Shown: piece after piece, positions 34,184 to 45,680 of the stretch
Layout of the letters: every line of letters starts with the position of its first letter
Numbering within the stretch: position 1 is the first letter of the stretch
Assembly: GCA_963848525.1 (NCBI GenBank)
Contig: CAWKDZ010000002.1
Coordinates: 434,001-498,000 of the forward strand
Length of the DNA: 64,000 nucleotides
DNA from: JACCTU01 sp963848525
Lineage (GTDB): Bacteria; Actinomycetota; Thermoleophilia; Gaiellales; Gaiellaceae
Reading direction: 5' to 3'
Translations under genes and position numbers: made by a program
The notes under the pieces: generated by a model
The model's database searches: none
What the model was told of the DNA's origin: nothing
Seen by the model: only the letters and a program-made list of their open reading frames with translations

Positions 34184-35716
34184 CTACTTGGCGACGTCGA
34201 TCGCGCGGGACTCGCGGATCACCGTGACCTTGACCTGTCCCGGGTACTCGAGGTTGTCCTCGATCTCCCGCGCGATCTCGTGCGAGAGCAGCGCGGCCTC
34301 GTCGTCGTCGACCTCGGTCGGCTTCACGATCACACGGATCTCGCGGCCCGCCTGGAGCGCGTAGACGCGCTCGACGCCGGCGTGCGCTTCGGCCAGGCCC
34401 TCGAGCGCCGAGAGCCGCTTGATGTAGTGCTCGAGGCTCTCGCCGCGGGCTCCCGGCCGCGACGCCGAGATCGCGTCGGCGGCGATCAGGAGCACGGCCT
34501 CGACCGTCTGCGGCTGCACCTCGTAGTGGTGCGCCTCGATCGCGTGCACGACGCCCTGGCTCTCGTTGTACCGCCGCGCGAGCGACGCCGAGATGAGCGC
34601 GTGCGAGCCCTCGACCTCGTGGGTCATCGCCTTGCCGACGTCGTGGATCAACGCGGCGCGCTTGACGGTCTTCGCGCCGGCCTCGAGCTCGGTCGCCATC
34701 ACACCGGCGAGGTGGACGACCTCGAGCGTGTGCTTGAGCACGTTCTGCCCGTAGCTCGTCCGGTAGCGCAGCCGGCCGAGGATCTTCACGAGCTCGGGAT
34801 GGAAGTCGCCGCAGTTCGCCTCGAAGACGGCCTGCTCGCCGGCCTGCTGCACAAGGTCGTCGAGCTCGGCCTTCGACTGGTAGTACGTCTCCTCGATTCG
34901 CGCCGGGTGGATCCGGCCGTCCTCGATCAGCCTGGTCAGAGTCAGCTTGGCGACCTCGCGGCGGATCCCGTCGAACGAGGAGAGTACGACGGCGTGCGGC
35001 GTGTCGTCGATGATGAAGTCGACGCCGGTGAGGTGCTCGAGCGCGCGGATGTTCCGGCCTTCGCGGCCGATGATCCGCCCCTTCATGTCGTCGCTGGGAA
35101 GCTCGACGATCGAGACGGTCGTCTCGGCCGCGTGGCTCGCCGCGACCCGCTGGAGCGCGTCGGCGACGAGGTTGCGGGCCCGTCGCTTCGACTCCGCGCG
35201 GGCCTCCTCGTCGAGCTGGCGAACCCTCCGCGCCAGCTCATGGCGGACGACCTCCTCCGAGCGGTCGAGCAGGTGCGTCCGCGCCTCGGGTTGGGTCATC
35301 CGCGCGATCCGCTCGAGCTCCTTCAGCTCCTGCTCCTTCGCCCGCTTGAGCTCCTCGTGCAGCTCTTTCGAGGCGAGTTCGCGGTCGGCGACGCCCTGCT
35401 CGCGGCGCGAGAGCTCGGTCAGCTTGCGGTCGAGCTCCTGCTCGAGCGACGCGATCCGCTCCTCCGTCCGGGCCAGCTCTGCCCGGCGCCCGCGCACCTC
35501 CTCCTCGATCGCGCTGCGAAGCGTGAGCTCACGCTCGCGCGTCTCGATCTGGGCCTCGCGCCGAAGCGCCTCGGCCTCCCGCTCGGCCTCGTTGATCAGC
35601 TGTGCCCGCCGGCGCCTGAGCTCGCCGAGGCGGCTCTTCTCCAGGAGCACGATCGCGACCACGGCCGCGAGCGCTCCGACCAGGATCCCGATAGCGATTC
35701 CGGCGACGACCAGCAT
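34184..35716 (-). CDS. rny: Ribonuclease Y
   Basis: Membrane-anchored endoribonuclease that starts mRNA decay. Residues 3-24 form the N-terminal membrane anchor, followed by a long charged coiled coil (to about 190). Then a KH domain (IGREGRNIRALEHLTGVD) and an HD domain (LIHDVGKAMTHEVEGSHA). 510 residues is the normal length. ATG 35716, directly before the membrane segment and preceded by GAGGGGC, was preferred over a longer frame. RNase J and PNPase are also encoded in this window. Confidence 0.95.
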   Translation of the reverse strand: MLVVAGIAIGILVGALAAVVAIVLLEKSRLGELRRRRAQLINEAEREAEALRREAQIETRERELTLRSAIEEEVRGRRAELARTEERIASLEQELDRKLTELSRREQGVADRELASKELHEELKRAKEQELKELERIARMTQPEARTHLLDRSEEVVRHELARRVRQLDEEARAESKRRARNLVADALQRVAASHAAETTVSIVELPSDDMKGRIIGREGRNIRALEHLTGVDFIIDDTPHAVVLSSFDGIRREVAKLTLTRLIEDGRIHPARIEETYYQSKAELDDLVQQAGEQAVFEANCGDFHPELVKILGRLRYRTSYGQNVLKHTLEVVHLAGVMATELEAGAKTVKRAALIHDVGKAMTHEVEGSHALISASLARRYNESQGVVHAIEAHHYEVQPQTVEAVLLIAADAISASRPGARGESLEHYIKRLSALEGLAEAHAGVERVYALQAGREIRVIVKPTEVDDDEAALLSHEIAREIEDNLEYPGQVKVTVIRESRAIDVAK

Positions 35717-35977
35717 GCGCTGCCCCTCGAGGGTGGAGTTCGGTTTGGCGCCCGCCCGGCACCTCCCGGCACTGGGACTCCCGAGTCGGCGGAGGCGGGA
35801 GCACACCGCCTTCGCCGCCGGCGCGCGAACGCGCCGCCGTCACGTTGTCGTCAGCTCGTTCGCTCGGTGTGGTTCAAGAGCCTCTGGTCGTCGAGTGTCG
35901 AATGCTCGGTTTCGGAGATTCGGAAAAGCCCGTATGCAGGGAAAATGTCGGATGAAGCACTTGGAGTCTACAGAGGC

Positions 35978-36565
35978 TCAGGTCGCATCTGCAACGGCGG
36001 GCCCGAGCACCTCCTCGACCACGTCCTCGCCGAACCCCCGCCGGGCGAGCTCCCGAGCCGTCCGGGGCCCTGCCCCGCGCGCCTCCACCAGCCGCCGGGC
36101 TCGCTCGAGCTCGGCGGGCAGTGCCGCGACCGCAGCGGCCGCGGCCTCCGCGGAGACGCCGTCGCGCGCAAGCCGCCACGCGATCGACGCGTCGCCGTGC
36201 CCGCGCTCGGCGAGGGACTCGGCCCGACGGAGCGCGTAGCGCTCGTCGTCGACGAGGCCGGCCCGTTCGAGGCGCTCCACCGTCTCCGAGCGCAGGCTCG
36301 GGGCGACTCCCCGTCGCCGCAGGCGGCGGTCGAGCTCGGCCGCCGACTGCTCCCGGCGCGCGAGCGCGCGGAGCGCCGCGTCGACCGCCCGCGCACGCCG
36401 GAGCTCGCGGGCGAGCTCGCGCAGACGCGGCCGGTCGAGCTCCTCCCCCACGCCCAGCCGGACCCGCGCGACGACGTCGAGCGGGAGCGTGCGCCAGCGC
36501 GCTCCGTCCAGCTCGACGGCGACCCGTCCGCCTCGGAGCTCGCGGAGCCCACTCACGAACGGCAT
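35978..36565 (-). CDS. recX: Regulatory protein RecX
   Basis: Modulator of RecA filaments. The 195-residue protein has the three-helix repeat pattern of RecX (LARREQSAAELDRRLRRRG, then LVDDERYALRRAESLA and further repeats). It begins 3 bp after the recA stop on the same strand, the usual recA-recX arrangement. Confidence 0.88.
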   Translation of the reverse strand: MPFVSGLRELRGGRVAVELDGARWRTLPLDVVARVRLGVGEELDRPRLRELARELRRARAVDAALRALARREQSAAELDRRLRRRGVAPSLRSETVERLERAGLVDDERYALRRAESLAERGHGDASIAWRLARDGVSAEAAAAAVAALPAELERARRLVEARGAGPRTARELARRGFGEDVVEEVLGPAVADAT

Positions 36566-36568
36566 CGG

Positions 36569-37634
36569 CTAGGCGGGCTCTTCGACCCTCTCGGCCTCGG
36601 CCGGCACGACGGCCTCTTCGGCGGTCGGTAGCAGACGAGCCGAGGCGACCTGCTCGGGCCCGACCTGCGCCTGGATCGCCGAGAGGATCCGCTGCGTCAC
36701 GTCGGGGTGCTCGCGCAGGAATGCGGTGGCGTTCTGCCGGCCCTGGCCGAGCCGCTCGTCGTCGACGCTGAAGTACGAGCCCGACTTCTGCACGGCCTTC
36801 CGCTCGAGCCCGGCCTCGAGCACCGTGCCCTCCCAGGAGATCCCGGAGCCGTAGATGATGTCGAACTCGGCTTGCTTGAACGGGCGGCGCGACCTTGTTC
36901 TTGACGACCTTGACGCGCACGCGGTTGCCGATCGCCTCGACGCCTTCCTTGAGCGTCTCGATCCGGCGGATGTCGAGCCGAATCGAGGAGTAGAACTTCA
37001 GCGCGCGCCCGCCGGGAGTGACCTCAGGCGAGCCGAACATCACCCCGATCTTCTCGCGCAGCTGGTTGGTGAAGATGCAGATCGTGTCGGTGCGGTTGAG
37101 CGTGCCGGCGAGCTTGCGGAGCGCCTGGCTCATCAGGCGAGCCTGGATCCCGGGGAGGGAGTCGCCCATCTCGCCCTCGATCTCCGCCTTCGGCGTCAGG
37201 GCCGCGACCGAGTCGACCGCGACGACGTCGAGCGCGCCCGAGCGAACCAGCAGCTCGCAGATCTCGAGCGCCTGCTCGCCGGTGTCGGGCTGCGAGACGA
37301 GCAGGTCGTCGATGTTGACGCCGATCCGCTTCGCGTAGGCCGGGTCCATCGCATGCTCGGCGTCGATGAACGCGCAGATGCCGCCGCGACGCTGCGCCTC
37401 CGCGATCACGTGGTAGACGAGCGTCGTCTTGCCCGAGGACTCCGGACCGAAGATCTCGACCACGCGGCCGCGCGGCAGGCCGCCGATCCCGAGGGCGAGG
37501 TCCAGCGAGAGCGAGCCCGTCGAGATGGAGCCGATGTTCACGGCCGCGGCGTCGCTCATCTTCATCACCGACCCTTTGCCGAACTGCCGCTCGATCTGCC
37601 CGAGGGCGGTGTCCAATGCCTGCTCGCGATCCAC
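36569..37634 (-). CDS. recA: Recombinase RecA, one-base frameshift
   Basis: DNA strand exchange and SOS coprotease. The normal sequence is visible from GTG 37634: IERQFGKGSVMKMSD, P-loop GPESSGKTTL, CAFIDAEHAMDP, and the L2 region TNQLREKIGVMFGSPEVTPG. At 36881 one extra base shifts the frame after VKNKVAPP; removing it restores FKQAEFDIIYGSGISWEG and the C-terminal part (KSGSYFSVDDERLGQGRQNA) that reads in the other frame. The span is 3n+1. RecA is rarely lost, so this is most likely a sequence error. A good AGGAGG precedes the GTG. Confidence 0.92.
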
Positions 37635-37636
37635 TC

Positions 37637-38157
37637 TCAGCCTCCTAGCCCAACCGACTCGAGAACCTCGTACTGCGCCCCGGATGGTCGCAGCCGGGAC
37701 AGGTAAACAGCCGCGTCGGACGGACTGAAGGCCTCGAGCTCGGGCAGCTCGGGCTGGAGCCGGGGCCGCTCGCGGAAACGCAGGACGGTGACGTGCGGGA
37801 GCCAGGGACGGGCCTCGCGCCGGTACACGCCGAGCGCCTCGAGCCGCCCGAAGAGGTCGTCGGCGAGCCCGGCTCCGCGGCCGTCCTCGTCGTCGAAGGT
37901 GAGCATCCCGACGCTGCGGGTCTCGCGGTAGCCGCGCAGCGCGAAGCGCGGTCGCCGGGCTGCGCCTGCGGCGTCGCGCAGCGCGGCGGCGATGCCGGCG
38001 AGCTCGCCGGCGGGCCGGGAGCCCAGGAAGGCGAGGGTGACGTGGAGGTTCCCGGGCGGCACGACCCGGCCGCGGAGCTCCCGCTCCTGCCATTCGACGA
38101 TCCGCTCGACGACCTCGCCGGGCAGCCGGAGCGCGCAGAAGAGCCGGAGCCGTTCAT
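37637..38157 (-). CDS. thpR: RNA 2',3'-cyclic phosphodiesterase (2'-5' RNA ligase family), apparent N-terminal frameshift
   Basis: 2H phosphoesterase with the two catalytic HxTx motifs LHVTLAFLG and PHVTVLRF. The in-frame part has no start codon upstream of GTG 38062, which would delete the first strand. ATG 38157 in another frame (ATGAACGG) becomes MxRLRLFCALRLPGE if one base is added, the normal ThpR start. The span is 3n+2, fitting a one-base loss near 38152. It lies two bases before recA and downstream of cinA. Confidence 0.78.
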
Positions 38158-38196
38158 CGCCCGTGACGCTACCGGCAGGCGTGTCGCGTGTCTGTG

Positions 38197-39453
38197 TCAG
38201 CTCTGTGTCAAGAGTCGGCGCACGAGGTGGAGCCCCGCGACGGCGGCGCGCGAGCGGATCGCCTCGCGGTCGGCCGGGTAGCTGAAGTCGATCACGCGCG
38301 ACGCGTCCGGCGTCTCGACAGCGACGTGGACGAGCCCGACGGGCTTCTCAGGGGTCCCCCCGCCCGGGCCGGCGACGCCGGTGACGCCGATCCCGACGTC
38401 GGCGCCGAGCCGGCTCCGCGCGCCGGAGGCCATCGCCGCTGCGACCTCGGCGGAGACGGCGCCGTGCTCGGCGATCAGCTCGGGCGGAACACCCAGCTCC
38501 GCCTCCTTGACCCGGTTCGCGTAGGCGACGATCGCGCCGAGGAAGACGTCGCTCGACCCGGGCACACGCGTGATCCGCTCGGCGACGAGCCCGCCGGTGC
38601 ACGACTCCCCGGTCGCCAGCGTCAGGCCCTGCGCGCGGCAGAGCGCGAGGACGTGCTCCTCGATCGGCCGCTCGTCGCGGGCGAACAGCCAGCGCTCGAG
38701 TGGCTCGACGAGCCGTGCCTCGAGCTCGTCCGCCGCCGGTTCCGCTCCGGGGTCGACCACGAGGTCGACGTGGATCTCGAAGTCGCGGGCGCAGATCGTC
38801 GCCTCGACGCCGTCGCGCTCCCCGCCGGCGTCTTCGAGCGCCCGCGCGATCGCGGACTCGCTGGCGCCGAAGAAGCGCAGCACGCGGCGCCCGGGGGGTC
38901 GCGCCCGGTCGAGCAGCGAGCGCATGGAGCCCTGCTCGAGCGCGGCGCTCCAGAGCCGGCGCAGCTCGCCCGGCGGCCCCGGCAGGACGACGACGACGCA
39001 GCCGTCGTGCTCGAGCACGAGCCCCGGCGCCGTCCCCGCCAGGCCGACGGACCGTGCACCGTCCGGAACGGACGCTTGCTTGCGCACGCCTGGCTCGAAG
39101 TCGGCGTACGGGCGGCGCAGGCGCTCGGCCACCATCCGCGAAACCCCCTCGATCTGCTCGTGCAGGACGGGGTCGACGTGCAGCTCCCGGCCCGTCACCC
39201 GCGCGAGCAGCTCGACCGTACGGTCGTCGTGGGTCGGCCCGAGCCCACCGGACGTGATCAGCAGGTCGGCGGCCAGACCTTCTCGGAGCGCGTCCTCCAG
39301 CTCCCGCTCGCGGTCGCCGACGACCGTGATCCGCGCCGGCTCGAGCCCGCGCGCGAGCACCTCCCGCGCGAGGAAGGGGCCGTTGCGGTCGGTCCGCTCC
39401 CCACGGACGAGCTCACTGCCGGTGACGACGAGGAGCGCCCGCGGGCGCGTCAA
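38197..39453 (-). CDS. cinA: CinA family competence/damage-inducible protein (nicotinamide-nucleotide amidohydrolase)
   Basis: A 418-residue two-domain protein. The N-terminal MoCF-like domain reads TSGGLGPTHDDRTVE; the C-terminal amidohydrolase domain reads TGESCTGGLVAERITRVPGSS and GVTGVAGPGGGTPEKPVGLV. It recycles NMN to NaMN and in actinobacteria usually precedes recA. TTG 39453 overlaps the TGA of the RodZ-like gene, a TTGA coupling. Confidence 0.92.
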   Translation of the reverse strand: MTRPRALLVVTGSELVRGERTDRNGPFLAREVLARGLEPARITVVGDRERELEDALREGLAADLLITSGGLGPTHDDRTVELLARVTGRELHVDPVLHEQIEGVSRMVAERLRRPYADFEPGVRKQASVPDGARSVGLAGTAPGLVLEHDGCVVVVLPGPPGELRRLWSAALEQGSMRSLLDRARPPGRRVLRFFGASESAIARALEDAGGERDGVEATICARDFEIHVDLVVDPGAEPAADELEARLVEPLERWLFARDERPIEEHVLALCRAQGLTLATGESCTGGLVAERITRVPGSSDVFLGAIVAYANRVKEAELGVPPELIAEHGAVSAEVAAAMASGARSRLGADVGIGVTGVAGPGGGTPEKPVGLVHVAVETPDASRVIDFSYPADREAIRSRAAVAGLHLVRRLLTQS

Positions 39454-40142
39454 CGCGGTGCCGAGACCCGCTGAACGTTCGAGCCCTGCACGAGCAGGAA
39501 GCGGCCGGGAGCCGGCTGCGGGCGGCCGGCGGCGACGAGGTCGATTGCGCCTGGTCGCCCGACGTACAGCCACAGGCCGTTCCTCAGCTTGAAGGAGTGC
39601 TGGCGCCCGTTCTCGACCGTCCCGGAGAAGACGACCTTGCCCCGCGCCGAGTCGCGCCGGATCTCCATCCGGCTCGACCCGCGCGTGCCGCGCACGACGA
39701 GCACCGTCTCGGCCGGCTCGCGCAGGTCTGCGTCCGCAACCTGCGGGGCCCTAGGCTCCCCGTCGCCGGAGTTCCAGGCCGCGATCACGAGCCCGAACAC
39801 GACCGCGATCCCGACGAGCGCCGCGAGGACGATCGCCGACTCCACGCGCCGGTTCCGAGGCCTTCCCGCGCTGCTGCGCCTCGGGCGGAAGGGCATCTCC
39901 TCCTCGCGCGTGACATAGCGCGAGTTGTACTCGTCGACGTAGAGCTGCCCGTCGAGACCGAGGAACTCCGCGTACGTGTTGAGGAAGCCTTTGACGTACG
40001 TCTGCGCCGGGAGGACCTCGAACTCCTCGTCCTCGAGCGCGCGCAGGTACTTCGGGCGGATCCTCGTCGCGCGCTCGACGTCCGCGTGCTCGAGCCCTTG
40101 GCGGAGGCGCGCCTCGCGAAGGCTGTTGCCGATCTCGAACAT
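39450..40142 (-). CDS. RodZ-like helix-turn-helix membrane protein
   Basis: A 230-residue protein with an N-terminal Xre-type helix-turn-helix (SLREARLRQGLEHADVERAT), a single membrane segment at about residues 103-124 and a C-terminal DUF4115-like beta domain (FSGTVENGRQHSFKLRNGL). This layout matches RodZ, which links MreB to cell-shape control, although no mreB is present here. ATG 40142. Confidence 0.82.
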   Translation of the reverse strand: MFEIGNSLREARLRQGLEHADVERATRIRPKYLRALEDEEFEVLPAQTYVKGFLNTYAEFLGLDGQLYVDEYNSRYVTREEEMPFRPRRSSAGRPRNRRVESAIVLAALVGIAVVFGLVIAAWNSGDGEPRAPQVADADLREPAETVLVVRGTRGSSRMEIRRDSARGKVVFSGTVENGRQHSFKLRNGLWLYVGRPGAIDLVAAGRPQPAPGRFLLVQGSNVQRVSAPR

Positions 40143-40176
40143 GCCGGAGGATCGTAGCGGCGGACCGCCGCGTTGC

Positions 40177-40506
40177 CTACATGCGGCCCTGGTAGCTGAG
40201 GATCGCGTAGACGGCGAGCGCGATCGCGCCCGTTCCGGCCAGCACGAGCGCGAGCAGGCCGAGCAGCTTCCCCACCCGAGCCGTTGCCGAGCCGCTGCGC
40301 CCGACCAGCTTCAGCTCCGCGCGGCGTCGTCCCGCGCGGGCAGCCGCGAGGGCCCCGAGGCCGAGCACGAACGCGACCGGCACGGCGACGCCCGCCCAGA
40401 TCAGCTCGAGGTCGATGCTCCGCTCGGCGTACACGACGGCGACGGGCAGCGCGGCGACGCCGAGCAGGCCGAGCAGAACCGAAAGGACGGCCGGTGTATT
40501 GCGCAC
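40177..40506 (-). CDS. Small membrane protein coupled to the ABC transporter
   Basis: A 109-residue protein with three hydrophobic segments (AVLSVLLGLLGVAALPVAVV, LIWAGVAVPVAFVLGLGAL, LLGLLALVLAGTGAIALAVY). GTG 40506 overlaps the stop of the permease upstream, so it is translated with the transporter genes. No family recognised. It may be a regulatory or accessory transporter subunit, or independent. Confidence 0.7.
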   Translation of the reverse strand: MRNTPAVLSVLLGLLGVAALPVAVVYAERSIDLELIWAGVAVPVAFVLGLGALAAARAGRRRAELKLVGRSGSATARVGKLLGLLALVLAGTGAIALAVYAILSYQGRM

Positions 40507-41702
40507 TACTGCTTGACGTACGGCCGCCCGACGGCGGCGGGCGGGATCGAGCGCCCGATCACGCCGGCGACTGCGATCAGGGTCAGCGCGTACGGCAGGA
40601 TCTGGAAGAGCACCGCGCCGGACTGCGAGTACGCATCGAGCCGCGGCGCGAGCGCGCTCGAGAAGCCGAACAGCAGCGCGGCGCCGAACGCGCCGAACGG
40701 TCTCCAGTTCCCGAAGATCAGCGCGGCGAGCGCGATGAAGCCGCGACCCGCGGTCATGTTCTCGTTGAAGGAGCCGAGGAACCCGATCGAGAGGTACGCG
40801 CCGCCGAGCGCCGCGAGCATGCCCGACACGACCACGCACGCATAGCGGATGCCGTACACCGAGATCCCGACCGTGTCGGCGGCGCGCGGGTGCTCGCCCA
40901 CGGAACGGATGCGCAGCCCGATCGGCGACCTGAACATGACGAAGTACGAGACGATCAGGAGCAGGAAGCTGAGCCAGATCATCAGGTTGAGGTGCCCGAA
41001 CACGTCCTCGAGGAAGGTGCCGATCGCCGGGATCGAGCCGAGGAAGTCGAGGTTGACCTCCGGGATCCGCGGGATGCCCTCGCCGGGCGTGCCCTGGTCG
41101 CCGTAGATGTCGATGAAGAAGTAGCCGGTCACGCCGAGGGCGAGGAAGTTGATCGCGGTGCCGCTGACGATCTGGTCGGCGCGCAGCTGGATCGAGGCGA
41201 CCGCGTGGATCAGCGCAGTCAGCCCGCCTGCGACCGCCGCCGCCAGGATGCCGAGCGCCCACGAGTCGAGCTTGTCCGCGGCGACGATCGCGAAGAAGCA
41301 GCCCATCAGCATCATGCCCTCGAGCCCGATGTTCACGACCCCGCTCCGCTCGCTGAACATGCCGCCGATCGCCGCGAACGTCAGCGGCGTCGCGTAGCGG
41401 AGCATCGCGGCCAAGAGCGCCGACCAGACGACGACGCCTTCCAGATTCGTCTCGCTCGAGACCGTGGCCAGGTAGCCGAGCCCGATCCCGACGACCGAGA
41501 GCGCCACGGCACCCCAGGCGAGCCGTCCCACGCCGCGCGTGACCGACCAGATCCCTGCGGCGAGGCCGAGCAGGCCGAGCAGCACCGGCCAGACCGGCGA
41601 GCGGGCCGTGATCGGCGGCAGCGCGACGAAGAACGCGGCCAGCCCGAGCACGACCCCGCTCCAGGCGATCGCGTGCGCACCGCGCGGAAGGCGGTCGACC
41701 AA
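40506..41702 (-). CDS. ABC transporter permease (BMP/nucleoside type), second subunit
   Basis: A 398-residue membrane protein of the branched-chain/nucleoside permease family. The core motifs NIGLEGMMLMG, LRADQIVSGTAINFLALG and the C-terminal GFSSALAPRLD are present. An extra 70-residue N-terminal part with about three hydrophobic stretches precedes the core. TTG 41702 was chosen as the farthest start before the upstream gene; a later start is possible. Pairs with the permease at 41732. Confidence 0.85.
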   Translation of the reverse strand: MVDRLPRGAHAIAWSGVVLGLAAFFVALPPITARSPVWPVLLGLLGLAAGIWSVTRGVGRLAWGAVALSVVGIGLGYLATVSSETNLEGVVVWSALLAAMLRYATPLTFAAIGGMFSERSGVVNIGLEGMMLMGCFFAIVAADKLDSWALGILAAAVAGGLTALIHAVASIQLRADQIVSGTAINFLALGVTGYFFIDIYGDQGTPGEGIPRIPEVNLDFLGSIPAIGTFLEDVFGHLNLMIWLSFLLLIVSYFVMFRSPIGLRIRSVGEHPRAADTVGISVYGIRYACVVVSGMLAALGGAYLSIGFLGSFNENMTAGRGFIALAALIFGNWRPFGAFGAALLFGFSSALAPRLDAYSQSGAVLFQILPYALTLIAVAGVIGRSIPPAAVGRPYVKQ

Positions 41703-41731
41703 GCTCGGCCCCGCTGTGTAGGCGGGCGCGG

Positions 41732-42954
41732 TCAGCCGGGGACCTCCGCGGGCGTGGGTGGCCGCCGGCGCAGCTTGCGGCGCGCGTTCCAGATGTAGAC
41801 GACGAGCAGGTCGGCGCCGATGAAGAGCAGCACGAGCGCCTGGATCATCAGCGTCAGGTTCCCGGCCAGCTCCGGCGGGAAGACCTCGGGGTCGAGGCTC
41901 CGCGTCGACGTTCCGTAGAGCAGCGCGCCGAAGAGGAGCGCCGAGAGGCCGACGCCCACCGCGGTGTTGCGGCCGAGCAGCGCGACGGCGATTCCGATGA
42001 ACCCGACCGTCGAGTTCTGGACGTCAAGCGAACCGAGCCGGAACTGCCAGCCGAGGATGTCGAGCGAGGCGCCGAGCCCCGCGAACATCCCGGAGATCGC
42101 CATCGCGAGGAAGTAGCTGCGAGCGACGTTGATGCCGGCGTAGCGCGCCGCGTCGGGGTTGAAGCCGACAGCGCGCACCTCGTAGCCCAGCGTCGTCCGG
42201 TTGAGGATGAACCAGTAGACGAAGAGCGCCGCAACTGCGATGAAGATCCCGATGTGCAGGCCCTGGAGCTCGGCCTCGCCCCAGATGACCCGAAGCTTGA
42301 CGTCGTCGACGATGTCGTTCGAGATCGGGACGGACTTGTTCGCGTCGTTCTGGAGCGGTCCGCCGAGCCCGAACGCGTACGTCCCGATCCAGTACGCGAT
42401 CCAGTTGAGCATGATCGTCGTGATCACCTCGTGCGCGCCGACGGTGGCCTTCAGGATCCCGGCGATCCCGGCCCAGACCGCGCCCGCGAGCATGGCGAGC
42501 ACGATGGTGAGGAGCGTGTGCGGGATCCCCGGCATGCCCGCCCAGACCGAGCCGACCCACACCGCGACGATCGCGCCCATCGTGTACTGGCCCTGCCCGC
42601 CGATGTTGAACAGCCCGCAGCGGAACGCGAAGGCGACTGCGAGCCCGGTCAGGATCAGCGGGGTCGTGACGAGCAGCGTCTGCTGAAGGTTGAACTCGGC
42701 GAGGACTTTCTCGTCCGCGGTGAGCCCCGGGAAGAGCCAGTTCAGGCCGGTGCCCTCGAAGATCCCCTGGTAGGTCGAGATCGGGTTGTGGCCGGTCGCG
42801 AGCACGACGAGCCCGCCGATGAAGAACGCCAGCACCGTCGTGATCAACGGGGTGACGATCCCGCCCGCGCGTTGGTAGAGCGCCATCCGCTCCGCCACGC
42901 TCGGCGCGTAGTCGCCGCCGGTCGGTTGGCCGGGAACCTCCGGCGGGGGCTGGC

Positions 42955-42958
<4 letters not shown>
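41732..42958 (-). CDS. ABC transporter permease (BMP/nucleoside type), first subunit
   Basis: A 408-residue permease with about ten hydrophobic segments. FRCGLFNIGGQGQYTMGAI, KATVGAHEVITTIMLNWIAY and GYEVRAVGFNPDAARYAGI are diagnostic for the YufP/NupP-like family. GTG 42958 overlaps the ATPase stop by 4 bp. It forms the membrane channel with the second permease. Confidence 0.9.
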
Positions 42959-44481
<1,523 letters not shown>

Positions 44482-44500
44482 CGCGGGCGATCCTAACGCT

Positions 44501-44532
44501 GACGGGGCGGGGTCGCACGACCCCGCCCCGTC
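44501..44532 (-). terminator. 15-bp perfect hairpin between binding-protein and ATPase genes
   Basis: GACGGGGCGGGGTCG pairs perfectly with CGACCCCGCCCCGTC across a two-base loop, between the BMP gene stop and the ATPase start. No U-run follows. Such hairpins often reduce downstream transporter expression relative to the binding protein. Confidence 0.65.
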
Positions 44533-44543
44533 CGACGAGCCGA

Positions 44544-45604
44544 CTACAGCGTCGACGCCGGCTTGATCTCGCCGTCGATGATCTGCTGCTTCAGCTCCTC
44601 GACCTTGTCGAGGATGTCCTGCGTGACCTTGTCGGACGTCGTTCCCACTGCGACGCCGTCGTTCTCGAGGTTGAAGAGCGCGTCCGTGCCGGGCTTGAGG
44701 GTGCCCTCCTGGGCCGCCTTCACCGTCTCGAAGACCGACGTGTCGACCCGCTTGACCGCGCTGGTGAGGATGTGCGCGCCGAGGTCGGACTGGTCGCGGT
44801 CGACGCCGACGCCCCACTTGCCCTTCTCCTTCGCCGCGTCGAGCGCGCCGAGGCCGCAGCCGCCGGCGACCTGGAACACGACCTGCGAGCCCTTCGCGAT
44901 CTGGCTGAGCGCGATCTCCTTGCACTTCGCCTGGTCGACGAAGTCCTGCGAGAACCCGATCAGGACGTCGATGTCGGGGTTGCAGGCCTTCGCGCCGTCC
45001 CGGTAGCCGGCGATGAAGATGCTCACCGTCGGGATGATCGAGCCCGCCGACCGCCGAGATCACCTGGTCGCCGCCCTGCTTCTGGACCATCATGCGCCGC
45101 CATGCAGCCGATCAGGTAGCTGTTCTCGTTGGTCGCGAACGTCAGTCCGACGACGTTGTCGGGCGTCTCGACCATCTTCTCCGCGTCGGTGAACGGCGGA
45201 GCCATGACCGAGTAGTCGATGATCGCGAAGTTGACTGTCCGGGAACTGCCGTGCGACCGTGTTGACGCCTTCCGCGAGCAGGAAGCCGACGCCGATCGAG
45301 ACGTCGAACCCCTGGCGCGCGAGCGTGGACAGGTTCGGCACGTAGTCGCCCGCCGCACGCGACTCGATCGCGCGCGTCTCGGCGCCGAGCTCGGCCTTGG
45401 CCTTGTTCAGCCCCTCGAGTGCCGACTGGTTGAACGACTTGTCGTTGAACCGGCCGACGTCGCTGACGAGCCCGGCTGTGACGGCTTCTGCCTGGGTCTC
45501 GGTCGTCGTCGCACCGGCGCCTTCCCGTCGTCGTCGCCGCCGCAGCCGGCAGGCACGAGCAGAACGAGCGCGAGCAGGAACAGCAGCCAGCGTCTCTCTC
45601 TCAT
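44544..45604 (-). pseudogene. BMP family substrate-binding lipoprotein with four frameshifts
   Basis: The N-terminus is a lipoprotein signal (LALVLLVPAGC, Cys lipobox). Downstream pieces are clearly homologous to the intact paralogue at 45681. They read GLVSDVGRFNDKSFNQSALE, VPNLSTLARQGF, FAIIDYSVMAPPFTDA, VISAVGGL, and FIAGYRDGAKACNPDIDVL to the end. The pieces are in different frames, with breaks near 45520 (one base lost), 45236, 45096 and 45035 (one base gained each). The net length of 3n+2 agrees. If sequencing error, it is an intact lipoprotein; otherwise a decaying duplicate. Confidence 0.75.
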
Positions 45605-45630
45605 CCGTCCCCTCCTGGGTCGAAAACGCG

Positions 45631-45657
45631 CGGAGGGCGGGATTATCCCGCCCTCCG
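45631..45657 (-). terminator. Hairpin between the two BMP genes
   Basis: CGGAGGGCGGGA-tta-TCCCGCCCTCCG is a perfect 12-bp stem just past the stop of the upstream binding-protein gene on the minus strand. It is followed by CGCGTTTTCG, so a partially effective intrinsic terminator is plausible. Confidence 0.7.
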
Positions 45658-45680
45658 GTTTCGGCTGCGTTGAGCTTCGG

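Noticed and set aside
35717..35977. Structured RNA in the rny-recX spacer
   Set aside because: The GC-rich stems present are short and overlap what looks like an ordinary promoter/leader; no consistent fold was evident by eye.
39466..39482. GAACGTTC palindrome considered as a LexA/SOS box for the cinA-recA operon
   Set aside because: The actinobacterial box is GAAC-N4-GTTC; the spacer is missing and the site lies inside the coding end of the upstream gene.
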